Below are positions 35,499-43,925 of a DNA stretch of 64,000 nt, in pieces. Source of the stretch: Hyphomicrobiales bacterium (lineage in GTDB: Bacteria; Pseudomonadota; Alphaproteobacteria; Rhizobiales; Xanthobacteraceae); assembly GCA_003169835.1 (NCBI GenBank), contig PNAI01000033.1, positions 26,486-90,485 on the forward strand, written 5' to 3'. How positions within the stretch are numbered: the stretch's first letter is position 1; each line of letters opens with the position of its first letter. Position numbers and translations under genes: made by a program. Under the pieces are notes generated by a model. The model was not told the origin of the DNA, did no database searches, and was given only the letters and a program-made list of their open reading frames with translations.

Positions 35499-38413
35499 CG
35501 CGCCGGCTCGAGCTGACTGCTCATCAGCATGTCACGCGCGGCATCGGCCGACATCGGTTCGCCGAAGACAAACCCTTGCGCGTATTCGCAGCCGAGCTGG
35601 TAGAGCTCGACCGCATCGGAATCGGTCTCGGCCCCTTCCGCCACCACCTCCATACCAAGATCGTGCGCGAGCGAGATCATCGAACGCAGGATCACCGGCC
35701 GCGTCCCCTTTGACGTCATGCGGACGAACGACTGATCGATCTTGATGGTGTCGAAGGGGAAGCGCTGCAGGTAAGCCAGCGAGGAATGGCCGGTGCCGAA
35801 ATCATCGAGCGACAGCCCGGCGCCCAGTTCGCGGATGCGGGTGAGCAGCTGGGCAGCGTGCTCGGGGTTCTCCATCACCAGCGACTCGGTGAGTTCCAGC
35901 TTCAAAGTACCGCGCACTAGCGCAGAGCGTGAAAGAACGGTGCGTAGATCGTGGATCAGATCGTGCCGCAGCAACTGGCGCGACGACACGTTGACGCTAG
36001 CGAATATCGGCTCGCGCGAGCGCACCGTGCGCTGCCAGGTGCTGAGCTGGCGCGCCGTGCGTTCCAGCACGAACAGGCCGAGGTCAATAATGAGCCCGGT
36101 TTCCTCTGCGATGTTGATGAATTCGGAGGGTGACATGCGGCCCATCTTGGGATGATCCCAGCGCGCCAAGGCCTCGAAGCCGGCGACCGAGCGGTCCTCG
36201 AGCCGAATGACCGGCTGATAAAGGATGACGATCTCTTCGCGCTCCAACGCGCGGCGCAATTCCGATTCAAGTGTGAGCCGGTCGGTCTTGCGCGCGCGCA
36301 TCGCGGGCTTGAAGACTTCGATGCTGTCTCCGCCGATGCGCTTGGCGTGGTACATGGCAAGTTCGGCGTCCTTGAGTACTTCCTCGGTGCGTTGCGGCTG
36401 ACCGTCGCCGAGCGCAAATCCGATCGAGGCTGTCAGAAAGATCTCGCGGTCGTTGAACGTGATCGGTGCGCGCAAGGTGCGGCGCAGCGTCTCGGCGAAC
36501 TGGATGATGCGCGCGGGATCCTTTTCGGAAAGCAGGATCAGCGCAAACTGATCGCCCGTGATCCTGGCCAGCGTGTCCTGCGGCTTGAGCAGCCGCCCGA
36601 GCCTACGCGCGAGTGTGAGCAGAATGGAATCGCCCACCGCGATGCCGACGGAGTCGTTGACCTGCTTGAAGCGGTCGAGATCGATGACGATCACGGTCGG
36701 GCGGATGGACGCGTCGGATCGGGCAAGCCCAAGCACGGATTCCAGCCGGTCGATGAAAAGCTGGCGATTGGGCAGCCCGGTCAGATTGTCGTGCACGGCG
36801 TCGTGCAGGAGCCGCTCCTCGGCGGTCTTGTATTCGGTCACGTCGGTGAGTGTGCCCACGAGACGCACCACTTCGCCGTCGGAGCCGACCAGGGGACGCG
36901 CCTTGAGTGTAAGCCAAAGATAATTGCCGTCGGTGGTGCGCAAGCGGAAATCTTGCACCAGCCGGCCGCGGCGCTGCTCAAGAACGCCATCGAGCGAAGC
37001 GCGGAAGCGGTCGCGGTCGAGCGGGTGAAGCACATCGAGCCAGCGCGCGGCAGGGCCTTCGAGCGCGCCGCGCTTGAGGCCGAGCAAATGTTCCGTCTCA
37101 GGGCTGGTGTAGATGCGATCCGTGGTGACATCCCAGTCCCAGATCATGTCGCCGGCGCCGGTGAGTGCGAGTGCGCGGCGCTCGACGTCGGACACGATGC
37201 CGTGGGTGATGCCGCCGGCAAAGGCGTGCTGCATGACCGTGAAGCCGATCAGCATGACGATGAGCACGAGACCGCCGAGCAGAGCTGGGCCGATGATGTC
37301 GTTGGTCACAATGCCCATCACGGTCAGTGCGGCGGCGATGGTCCAGGCCACCAGCAGAAGCCAAGTCGGGATGAGGAGTACGGCGCGGTCGAAGCCGTGG
37401 GTCGACAGATAAACCACCAGCCCGAAGCCGAAGAACGCGACGCCGGCGAGCGAGAGCCGCGCGATGCCGGACGCGATCGCGGGATCGAACACCGCGATGC
37501 CAATCAAAGCTCCCAGGATCGCGAGCCAGCCAGCCGTAATGTGCATGTAGCGCACATGCCAGCGGCCGAGATTGAGATAGGCAAAGAGAAACACGAGCAA
37601 GGTCGCCGCCAGGATCGCCTCGCCCGTGGCGCGCCATATGCGCTCGGCACCGGACGACATATCAAACACTTTGCCCCAGAAACCAAAGTCGATACCGATA
37701 TAGACCAGCACCGCCCAACTGAGCGCGGCTGCCGCCGGAAACATCACGCTACCTTTCACTACGAACAGGATGGTGAGGAAGAGCGAGAGCAGGCCGGCAA
37801 TTCCGATGACGATACCGTGGTAAAGCGTGAGCGAATTGACCTTGTCCTTGTAGGCGTCGGGCTCCCACAGATAGAGCTGCGGCAAGTGATTGGTGCGCAG
37901 TTCGGCGATGAAGGTGACGACGTTGCCGGGATCGAGCGTGATGCGATAGACGTCGGCGGTCGCGCTCTGCTGACGCTCCGGGCGTTCACCGGAGCTTGGC
38001 GTGATGGTGACGATGCGCGAGAGCCCGAGATCGGGCCACAGGATGCCGGAACCGACCATGCGGTAGTGCGGCACGACGATCAGGCGATCGATCTGGTCGT
38101 CGCCGGTATTGGCGAGCGCGAAGACCGCCCAGTTGGTCGAGCCCTCGCGCGCGGGCTGCTGCATGCGGCGCACGATGCCGTCGGGGCCGGGCGCGGCGGA
38201 GACTTGAATCTGGCCGGTCTCAGTCTTGACCAGTTCGGCGATGCTGGTGAGGTCGATGGCGGGCGCGTCGTTACGGTCGTTGCGGATACTCACGGCCTCG
38301 ACGGCAAGCGCCGGCAACGCGCCGTTCAGAACGGCAAGCGCAAGCGCCGCTAATGCGGCGCGCATCCAGCCCGAGATCGGGCCGCTCAGTCCTCTTCGAT
38401 TTCCCACAGCCAT
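35495..38413 (-). CDS. 7TM-PAS-GGDEF-EAL cyclic-di-GMP phosphodiesterase
   Basis: 972-aa signalling protein. It has a signal or membrane anchor, a periplasmic 7TMR-DISM-like domain (to about residue 190), about seven helices (195-400), a PAS domain (near 419-540; GAGDMIWDWDVTTDRIYTSP), a GGDEF domain and an EAL domain. The GGDEF site is degenerate, reading ITGDQFA near residue 619, so cyclase activity is unlikely. The EAL site looks complete: EALARW near 747, ASVNVSSRQLL, LELTESLVMEN, SLDDFGTGHSSLAYLQRFPF and KIDQSFV. Expected activity is c-di-GMP breakdown, sensing an envelope signal. Confidence 0.92.
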   Translation of the reverse strand: MAVGNRRGLSGPISGWMRAALAALALAVLNGALPALAVEAVSIRNDRNDAPAIDLTSIAELVKTETGQIQVSAAPGPDGIVRRMQQPAREGSTNWAVFALANTGDDQIDRLIVVPHYRMVGSGILWPDLGLSRIVTITPSSGERPERQQSATADVYRITLDPGNVVTFIAELRTNHLPQLYLWEPDAYKDKVNSLTLYHGIVIGIAGLLSLFLTILFVVKGSVMFPAAAALSWAVLVYIGIDFGFWGKVFDMSSGAERIWRATGEAILAATLLVFLFAYLNLGRWHVRYMHITAGWLAILGALIGIAVFDPAIASGIARLSLAGVAFFGFGLVVYLSTHGFDRAVLLIPTWLLLVAWTIAAALTVMGIVTNDIIGPALLGGLVLIVMLIGFTVMQHAFAGGITHGIVSDVERRALALTGAGDMIWDWDVTTDRIYTSPETEHLLGLKRGALEGPAARWLDVLHPLDRDRFRASLDGVLEQRRGRLVQDFRLRTTDGNYLWLTLKARPLVGSDGEVVRLVGTLTDVTEYKTAEERLLHDAVHDNLTGLPNRQLFIDRLESVLGLARSDASIRPTVIVIDLDRFKQVNDSVGIAVGDSILLTLARRLGRLLKPQDTLARITGDQFALILLSEKDPARIIQFAETLRRTLRAPITFNDREIFLTASIGFALGDGQPQRTEEVLKDAELAMYHAKRIGGDSIEVFKPAMRARKTDRLTLESELRRALEREEIVILYQPVIRLEDRSVAGFEALARWDHPKMGRMSPSEFINIAEETGLIIDLGLFVLERTARQLSTWQRTVRSREPIFASVNVSSRQLLRHDLIHDLRTVLSRSALVRGTLKLELTESLVMENPEHAAQLLTRIRELGAGLSLDDFGTGHSSLAYLQRFPFDTIKIDQSFVRMTSKGTRPVILRSMISLAHDLGMEVVAEGAETDSDAVELYQLGCEYAQGFVFGEPMSADAARDMLMSSQLEPAR

Positions 38414-38528
38414 GCTTGCCGGCAGTTAAGTGCCTAAGATTGTGCCGTTTTCGCGGCTTGCCCAGGTTGATGAGTAGCAGCCGGGCAACCGCAAGAGCAA
38501 GGATTTGTGGCCACGGCCGGCAAAAGCC

Positions 38529-39521
38529 TCAAACCGTGAGCACTATCTTGCCAATATGGAGGCTGCTCTCCATGCGGGCATGGGCGGCGGCGGCGTCCTT
38601 GAGCGCAAATGTGGAGTCGATGACCGGCTTGATCTTGCCGGCTATCACCAACGGCCAGACCCGTTCCTCGACGCCGCGTGCGATGGCGGCTTTCTCGGCG
38701 ACGGTGCGCGGGCGCAGCGTCGAGCCGGTATGATGCAAGCGCTTCATCATCAATCTGGCAAAGTTGGCGGTCGCTTTCGGACTTTCAAGGAATGACACCT
38801 GCGCGATAATGCCCTGGTCGGCGGCGGCTTCATAGTTACGATCGACGTAGTCGCCTCCGACGATGTCGACGATCAGGTTCGCACCCTTGCCGTCCGTTGC
38901 TTCCTTGGTTTTCGCAACGAAGTCCTCGGTCTTGTAGTTCACCGCGACGTCAGCGCCGAGCTTCTTGGCGGCTGCGCATTTCTCCGGCGAGCCAGCCGTC
39001 GTTATCACCTTTGCGCCGAACGCTTTGGCCAACATGATCGCGGTCGTGCCGATGCCCGAGGTGCCACCGTGCACCAGAACCCAATCGCCGCTTTTCACGT
39101 CAGCGCGCACAAACATATTTTGCCAGCAAGTGAAGAAGGTCTCCGGCACAGCGGCGGCCTCGATCATCGAAAGCGTAGAGGGCACGGGCAAAGCGTGCGA
39201 TTCATAGGCTAGGCAATATTGCGCATAACCGCCACCGACCACCAGCGCGCAAACTTTATCGCCGAGCTTCCAGCGCTTCACCTCGGGCCCAAAGGCTGCC
39301 ACTTCGCCCGCGATCTCGAGTCCCGGAATATCGGTCGCGCCCTTGGGCGGCGGATAGCTGCCCTGTCGCTGCCGCACATCGGGACGGTTGACGCCCGCCG
39401 CCGCGACCTTCACTAGGATTTCTCCTTTGCCGGGCACCGGCATCGGCCGCTCCTCCGGCACCAGCATCTCCGGTCCGCCGGGAGCTTTGATCGCGATCAC
39501 GGTGGTGTGGGAAGGCAGCAT
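38529..39521 (-). CDS. NAD(P)H-quinone oxidoreductase, PIG3 type
   Basis: 330-aa MDR-superfamily quinone reductase without the zinc ligands. It shows PMPVPGKGEILVKVAAAGVN, YPPPKGATDIPGLEIAGEVA, the NADPH loop VHGGTSGIGTTAIMLAKAFG and a C-terminal HIGKIVLTV. This matches the quinone_pig3 group. It lies between the EAL gene and the divergent DUF1192 gene. Confidence 0.92.
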   Translation of the reverse strand: MLPSHTTVIAIKAPGGPEMLVPEERPMPVPGKGEILVKVAAAGVNRPDVRQRQGSYPPPKGATDIPGLEIAGEVAAFGPEVKRWKLGDKVCALVVGGGYAQYCLAYESHALPVPSTLSMIEAAAVPETFFTCWQNMFVRADVKSGDWVLVHGGTSGIGTTAIMLAKAFGAKVITTAGSPEKCAAAKKLGADVAVNYKTEDFVAKTKEATDGKGANLIVDIVGGDYVDRNYEAAADQGIIAQVSFLESPKATANFARLMMKRLHHTGSTLRPRTVAEKAAIARGVEERVWPLVIAGKIKPVIDSTFALKDAAAAHARMESSLHIGKIVLTV

Positions 39522-39637
39522 GGCGGCCTCGAAGAAAAAGGAATGGCGCGTCTATCTAGTCGGCCACCGGCGATGTGACAACCGCCTCGCTCGCTATTAT
39601 TCTTTTGCAGCTATTCTCGCGCGCGCGGAGACCGGCC

Positions 39638-39832
39638 ATGGCAGCCATTGACGAAGACGACCGGCCAAAGAAGAAAATCACCCACGAAATCGGGCAGGAA
39701 CTTGCGCTGCTATCGGTCGAGGAGCTGCGCGGGCGTATCGCTTTGCTCAAAGAGGAGATCGCGCGGCTGGAAGCGGACATTGAGCGCAAACGTGCGTCCC
39801 GCTCGACCGCCGAGGGATTTTTCAAGACGTGA
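39638..39832 (+). CDS. DUF1192 small protein
   Basis: 64 aa: MAAIDEDDRPKKKITHEIGQ then a coiled coil (SVEELRGRIALLKEEIARLE) and a short tail. It matches DUF1192, short alphaproteobacterial proteins of unknown role. GGAG lies 8 nt before the ATG at 39638, which decides this start. It is divergent from the quinone reductase gene and precedes a CtrA-like site and rcdA. Confidence 0.85.
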   Translation: MAAIDEDDRPKKKITHEIGQELALLSVEELRGRIALLKEEIARLEADIERKRASRSTAEGFFKT

Positions 39833-39870
39833 TTTTCGCGATCGCCGTGACCACGCGGCGGCGCGCAGAA

Positions 39871-39885
39871 TTAACCATAAATTAA
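39871..39885 (+). promoter_or_regulatory. CtrA-type binding site (TTAA-N7-TTAA)
   Basis: TTAACCATAAATTAA is a perfect match to the full CtrA box, including the TTAACCAT half. It sits between the DUF1192 stop and a terminator, about 245 nt upstream of rcdA. Confidence 0.6.
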
Positions 39886-39974
39886 GCTTTCGGCTTCATT
39901 ACATTAATCGTCCAACTTTTGGACATTGAGTGGCTCCTGTCCACTCTGTTTGACGCCTCCCTGTTATCAACTTC

Positions 39975-40003
39975 GAGCCGCCGGCAACGGCGGCTCTTTT
40001 TTT
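39975..40003 (+). terminator. Rho-independent terminator
   Basis: The stem GAGCCGCC/GGCGGCTC with a short loop is followed directly by seven Ts. It could end the DUF1192 transcript or a short RNA starting after the CtrA-like site. The remaining bases between 39833 and 40129 hold no gene I can support. Confidence 0.85.
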
Positions 40004-40129
40004 GCCTCGTTTGGGGCCGTTTTTACGTATTTTTACCGGCAACTATGTCGCAAGATTTGTGACGCCGGCGCTGGACAGGTCGCACCAACGGGGGCATAGC
40101 TTACGGTCGGTTGTGTGAGGCGTATTTTT

Positions 40130-40660
40130 ATGTCCGACCAAACTGCGGACGCAGTAGTCCCTGTTCCCTTCGGCGAACGGCTTGCAGGATCGCAGGCGTT
40201 TTCTTCGCTGTTTCGTGAGGGCATGACGCTGGTCGAAGAAACCGCGGCCTATCTCGATGGACCCGGACGAGAAGATTCCAAAAAGCTCCAGCGCAGCGCG
40301 GCTCTCACTTACGCCACCGAGAGCATGCGGCTGACCACGCGGCTGATGCAGATCGCCTCGTGGCTGTTGCTGCATCGCGCGGTCAAGGAAGGCGAGATGT
40401 CGCTTGCCCAGGCGAACAAGGAAAAGACCAAGGTCAAGCTCACCATCGCGGATCCCGCCGACGAGCAGGCCATGCGGTTGCTGCCCGAACGGCTGCGCGA
40501 ACTCGTCGACCGTTGCCGGCAGATCAACAACCGGGTGCGCCGGCTCGACATGAACATCTACGCGCCCGCGCAGTCGGCGGAGCAGGAGCGCGCGAACAAC
40601 CCGGTCGGAAACCAGCTTGGCATGCTCAAGGCTGCATTCGAAATGAGCGGGCGGCAATAG
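40130..40660 (+). CDS. rcdA: DUF1465/RcdA, CtrA proteolysis adaptor
   Basis: RcdA (DUF1465) is the Caulobacter adaptor that brings CtrA and other substrates to ClpXP. The 176-aa product shows AYLDGPGREDSKKLQRSAAL, YATESMRLTTRLMQIASWLL and HRAVKEGEMSLAQANKEKTK. GAGG about 9 nt before 40130 fixes the start. The C-terminus (NPVGNQLGMLKAAFEMSGRQ) corresponds to the flexible tail of the family. A CtrA-like box lies upstream, which would fit feedback control, though a terminator stands between. Confidence 0.9.
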   Translation: MSDQTADAVVPVPFGERLAGSQAFSSLFREGMTLVEETAAYLDGPGREDSKKLQRSAALTYATESMRLTTRLMQIASWLLLHRAVKEGEMSLAQANKEKTKVKLTIADPADEQAMRLLPERLRELVDRCRQINNRVRRLDMNIYAPAQSAEQERANNPVGNQLGMLKAAFEMSGRQ

Positions 40661-40684
40661 CGGCTGTGCCGCGGCCGCGCACGA

Positions 40685-40715
40685 CAAAAAACCCCCGCTT
40701 TAAGCGGGGGTTTTT
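40685..40715. terminator. Bidirectional terminator between rcdA and rpmE
   Basis: The perfect stem CCCCCGCTT/AAGCGGGGG is flanked by an A-run on the left and a T-run on the right, placed between two convergent genes. Confidence 0.92.
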
Positions 40716-40732
40716 GTTTCAGGCGGGCCGTC

Positions 40733-40993
40733 TCACTCTTTGTCTTTTTCTTCCTTTTTGTCTTCTTTCTTTTCCTTGATGAAGCCCGCAAATTTCTTCT
40801 GAAATCGCGACAATCTTCCGCCGCGATCGAGCAGCGCATGGTGGCCGCCGGTCCAGGCCGGATGCGATTTGGGGTCGATGTCGAGGTGTAGCACGTCGCC
40901 CTTCTTGCCCCAGGTCGAGCGGGTGGTGAACTCGGTGCCGTCGGTCATTTTCACCGTGACGGAATGATACTCGGGATGGATGTCTTGCTTCAT
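40733..40993 (-). CDS. rpmE: 50S ribosomal protein L31
   Basis: 86 aa: [20 protein letters not shown], then a charged C-terminal tail ([15 protein letters not shown]). The CxxC zinc pair is absent, so this is the zinc-independent form common in alphaproteobacteria. It is divergent from the ABC exporter and convergent with rcdA, with a shared terminator. Confidence 0.95.
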   Translation of the reverse strand: MKQDIHPEYHSVTVKMTDGTEFTTRSTWGKKGDVLHLDIDPKSHPAWTGGHHALLDRGGRLSRFQKKFAGFIKEKKEDKKEEKDKE

Positions 40994-41147
40994 GGCTCGG
41001 TTACGTCCTGCGCGCCGCTGGTGTTACTGCGGATTTGCGCGGTTCTATACAGGACAGGACAGGATCGGACAAGCGCTTGTTGCGATTGCTTCAATCCGGC
41101 CCAAAGTGCATTGTCCGCGCACCGCGGTGGCCTAAAAGGCAGAGGCT

Positions 41148-42974
41148 ATGAACGATACGACTGACGGGATTTCGCGCGGTACCGAGGCCGCCGCTCCTGT
41201 ACGCGCAGATTTGCCCGCAGGGGGCGCCATCGAATCCGGTCTAGCGCCGCTCAAACAGATCCTGCCCTACATCTTGCGCTATCGGGTCCGAGCCATCTTG
41301 GCGCTGGTCGCGCTCGTGATCGCGGCGTTTGCGACACTGGCCGTGCCGATCGCGGTCCGGCGCATGATCGATTTCGGCTTTCAGGATCGCGCCGCCGAGC
41401 TGATCAATAGTTATTTCTCGGTGCTGATCGCGGTCGCGGCGGTCCTCGCGCTCGCGAGCGCGTCGCGTTTCTATCTCGTCACCACGCTCGGCGAACGCAT
41501 CGTGGCGGACCTGCGCGGCGAACTCTTTGAACACCTCACAACGTTGTCGCCCGCTTTCTACGACCGCACGCTGACCGGCGAATTGCTCTCGCGGCTCACC
41601 GCCGATACGACGCAAATCAAATCCACCGTCGGCGCCGCGGTCTCGATCGCGCTACGCAATCTCGTGTTGTTCGCCGGCGCGGCCATGATGATGGTGATCA
41701 CAAGCCCGCGGCTCTCCGGATTCGTGATGCTCGTCATTCCTGTGATCGTGCTGCCGCTGGTGGCTTTCGGCCGCCAGGTGCGCCGCCGCTCGCGCACGGC
41801 GCAGGACATGCTCGCGGACGCATCGGCGCATGCCGCAGAGCAACTCGGCGCGGTGCGGATCGTGCAGGCCTTCACCAACGAGCCGCTTGCGATCGCGCGC
41901 TTCACACATGCCGTCGGGCGGGCGTATCAGACCGCGCGCGATGCTACGCTTGCGCGCGCGCTGCTCACGGCCGTCGTCATTTTCCTGGTGTTCTCGAGCG
42001 TGGTCGTGGTGCTCTGGATCGGCGCGCAGGACGTGATCGACAAGGACATGACGCCCGGGCGGCTGAGCCAGTTCGTGCTGTTCACGGTGTTCGCGGCCGG
42101 CGCGTTGGGCGAACTCTCGCAGGTGTGGGGCGAGATCACGGCGGCCGCAGGCGCGGCCGAACGATTGTTCGAGATTTTAAGCGTGCAGCCGGTGATCCAG
42201 CAACCGGCACTGCCGGTGCCGCTGCCCGTTCCGTCGCGGGGCGAAATCGTATTCGAAAAGGTGCGGTTCAGTTATCCCACGCGGCTGCAGACCGCCGCAC
42301 TCGACGATGTGTCGCTGCACATCAAGCCAGGCGAGAAAGTCGCGATTGTCGGGCCGTCCGGCGCCGGCAAGAGCACCATCTTCCACCTGATCTTGCGGTT
42401 CTACGATCCGCTGGCGGGCACCGTCACCTTTGATGGCGTGCGGCTGTCCGATGCCAATCCCACGGCCTTGCGCCGCCAGATCGCATTGGTGCCGCAGGAC
42501 CCCGTGATCTTCGCGGCTTCCGTGCGCGACAACATTCGCTTCGGACGGCCCGACGCAAAGGACGCCGAAATCGAAAGTGCCGCCGAGATCGCGGCGATTG
42601 CCGAGTTCATCGGCAAGCTGCCGGATGGTTATGACACGCCGGTCGGCGAGCGCGGCGTCACGCTCTCGGGCGGAGAGCGCCAGCGCATTTCGATCGCGCG
42701 CGCGGCATTGCGGCAGGCACCACTGCTGCTGCTCGACGAGGCGACCTCCTCGCTCGATGCCGAGAACGAGACGCAGGTGGTCGCGGCACTTGAGCGGCTG
42801 ATGCAAAATCGTACGACATTGGTGATCGCGCACCGGCTTTCCACGGTGCAATCGTGTGATCGTATTCTCGTGATGGACAAGGGCCGCATCGTCGAGGAAG
42901 GCACGCACGAACATCTGGTCGAGCAGGGCGGGCTGTATGCAAGGCTTGCGAAGTTGCAATTCCAGGGGACGTGA
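41148..42974 (+). CDS. ABC transporter, MsbA-like half-transporter (permease-ATPase fusion)
   Basis: 608 aa with a six-helix permease domain (residues about 40-330) and a nucleotide-binding domain. Walker A GPSGAGKS is near 402, the Q-loop is in LVPQDPVIF, the signature LSGGERQR is near 506, Walker B LLLLDEAT is near 527, and the H-loop is IAHRLSTV. It fits the exporter group for lipids, peptides or drugs (ABCB type); the substrate is unknown. AAAGGCAGAGG precedes the ATG. The upstream gap holds a small AGGAC repeat at 41049-41070. Confidence 0.92.
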   Translation: MNDTTDGISRGTEAAAPVRADLPAGGAIESGLAPLKQILPYILRYRVRAILALVALVIAAFATLAVPIAVRRMIDFGFQDRAAELINSYFSVLIAVAAVLALASASRFYLVTTLGERIVADLRGELFEHLTTLSPAFYDRTLTGELLSRLTADTTQIKSTVGAAVSIALRNLVLFAGAAMMMVITSPRLSGFVMLVIPVIVLPLVAFGRQVRRRSRTAQDMLADASAHAAEQLGAVRIVQAFTNEPLAIARFTHAVGRAYQTARDATLARALLTAVVIFLVFSSVVVVLWIGAQDVIDKDMTPGRLSQFVLFTVFAAGALGELSQVWGEITAAAGAAERLFEILSVQPVIQQPALPVPLPVPSRGEIVFEKVRFSYPTRLQTAALDDVSLHIKPGEKVAIVGPSGAGKSTIFHLILRFYDPLAGTVTFDGVRLSDANPTALRRQIALVPQDPVIFAASVRDNIRFGRPDAKDAEIESAAEIAAIAEFIGKLPDGYDTPVGERGVTLSGGERQRISIARAALRQAPLLLLDEATSSLDAENETQVVAALERLMQNRTTLVIAHRLSTVQSCDRILVMDKGRIVEEGTHEHLVEQGGLYARLAKLQFQGT

Positions 42975-43016
42975 GGAGGCGGTTAGTTCTCACCAAAAAG
43001 TCGAGTACGCCGCTGC

Positions 43017-43904
43017 TTACAGCAAAAGTTCCGAGTTCCAAAGTCTGCTCTGCACTTCGGCTTCCAAATTTTTCAGAAGTCCAGGCCCCACTTCTATTAG
43101 TTTCGTGAGTTCTTTATGCATCGAATTGGAAACGCCGTGCACTTTACCAACTTTATGCTCTATCAAGGCGCTGCGAATTAACTCTTCGAGTTTCGAGAAC
43201 TTTGTTTTTAAGTCTGTCGGAATAAATATGCCGTTCTTCAAAAGATATCTTTGAAATTCGCCGCAAGTTATCCGAGTCTCATAAATGCGATGCCAGGAGA
43301 TGCGATCAATATAATATTTTGATTTGTCCGACGAAGCACTTAGTTCGTCCTGTTCCCATTCAGCTAGCTTGCATTTCGCAAGGAACGCATCCAAATGCTG
43401 AGGCGTCATCCTGTTGACGTCAGGATATTGCTGTAACGACGCTACAAGCCCTTTGACTTCCCAATAAGCATCATTCATTCGCGCCCATGCCTCTGGCAGG
43501 ACATCAAATTCGCGTTGATGTAACTTAGTTGTTCGATCCATCAGCGCGTTGATTTTGAATCGTAGCTGCTCAATCTCCTTTTGTTGCTCATGCTTATAGG
43601 CAACGAGACGTTCTTCAAATTTTGCGTTGAGCCACCGTTCGCTTAAAATTTTGAATATCCAATAAACAAACTTGCTAAGAGTCCGTTTCGAAACCCACTG
43701 CCGACGGCTTCAAGGGTGACTATTGCCACCGTTTTGCGGTGTCTGGCAGCCACATATCGCTATTTTCGTGTTCCGAAGAACCGAGGAGGGCCGACCCCAC
43801 CGGGTTTCGAAACGGCCTCTAAGACCTCCACCGACAACTATAAAACCGCCGACCGCAACAAATAGAGGGGTAAAAATATCTTTTAGTGTTTCAAAATATG
43901 ACAT
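43017..43904 (-). pseudogene. Hypothetical membrane coiled-coil protein interrupted by a MITE-like element
   Basis: Low-GC gene unlike its neighbours, suggesting transfer. The N-terminal part (MSYFETLKDIFTPLFVAVGG, then FIVVGGGL) is a membrane segment starting at 43904. The element at 43680-43818 then adds an in-frame TGA (43710-43712). The remainder continues in the same frame as SKFVYWIFKILSERWLNAKF, a coiled coil with EERLVAYKHEQQKEIEQLRF, and a C-terminal domain (TTKLHQREFDVLPEAWARMN; LAEWEQDELSASSDKSKYYI) to 43017. A truncated 174-aa product from the ATG at 43541 is possible. It resembles uncharacterised accessory proteins; no function is known. Confidence 0.8.
43680..43818. mobile_element. 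139-bp MITE-like element with 17-bp inverted repeats and CTAAG target duplication
   Basis: Left end AGTCCGTTTCGAAACCC (43680-43696) and right end GGGTTTCGAAACGGCCT (43802-43818) are inverted with 16 of 17 matches. CTAAG flanks both sides (43675-43679 and 43819-43823). There is no transposase gene. It is inserted in the gene at 43017-43904; element plus one duplication equals 144 bp, a multiple of three. Confidence 0.9.
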
Positions 43905-43925
43905 CTATAACCTCTCATCTTTCGG

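Noticed and set aside
36541..36560. Active diguanylate cyclase site in the GGDEF domain
   Set aside because: The motif reads TGDQF instead of GGDEF/GGEEF, so cyclase activity is unlikely.
36152..38353. A 733-codon plus-strand open frame opposite the EAL gene
   Set aside because: It is antisense to a protein with clear PAS, GGDEF and EAL domains; its translation is rich in Arg, His and Glu with no domain, typical of a shadow frame in GC-rich DNA.
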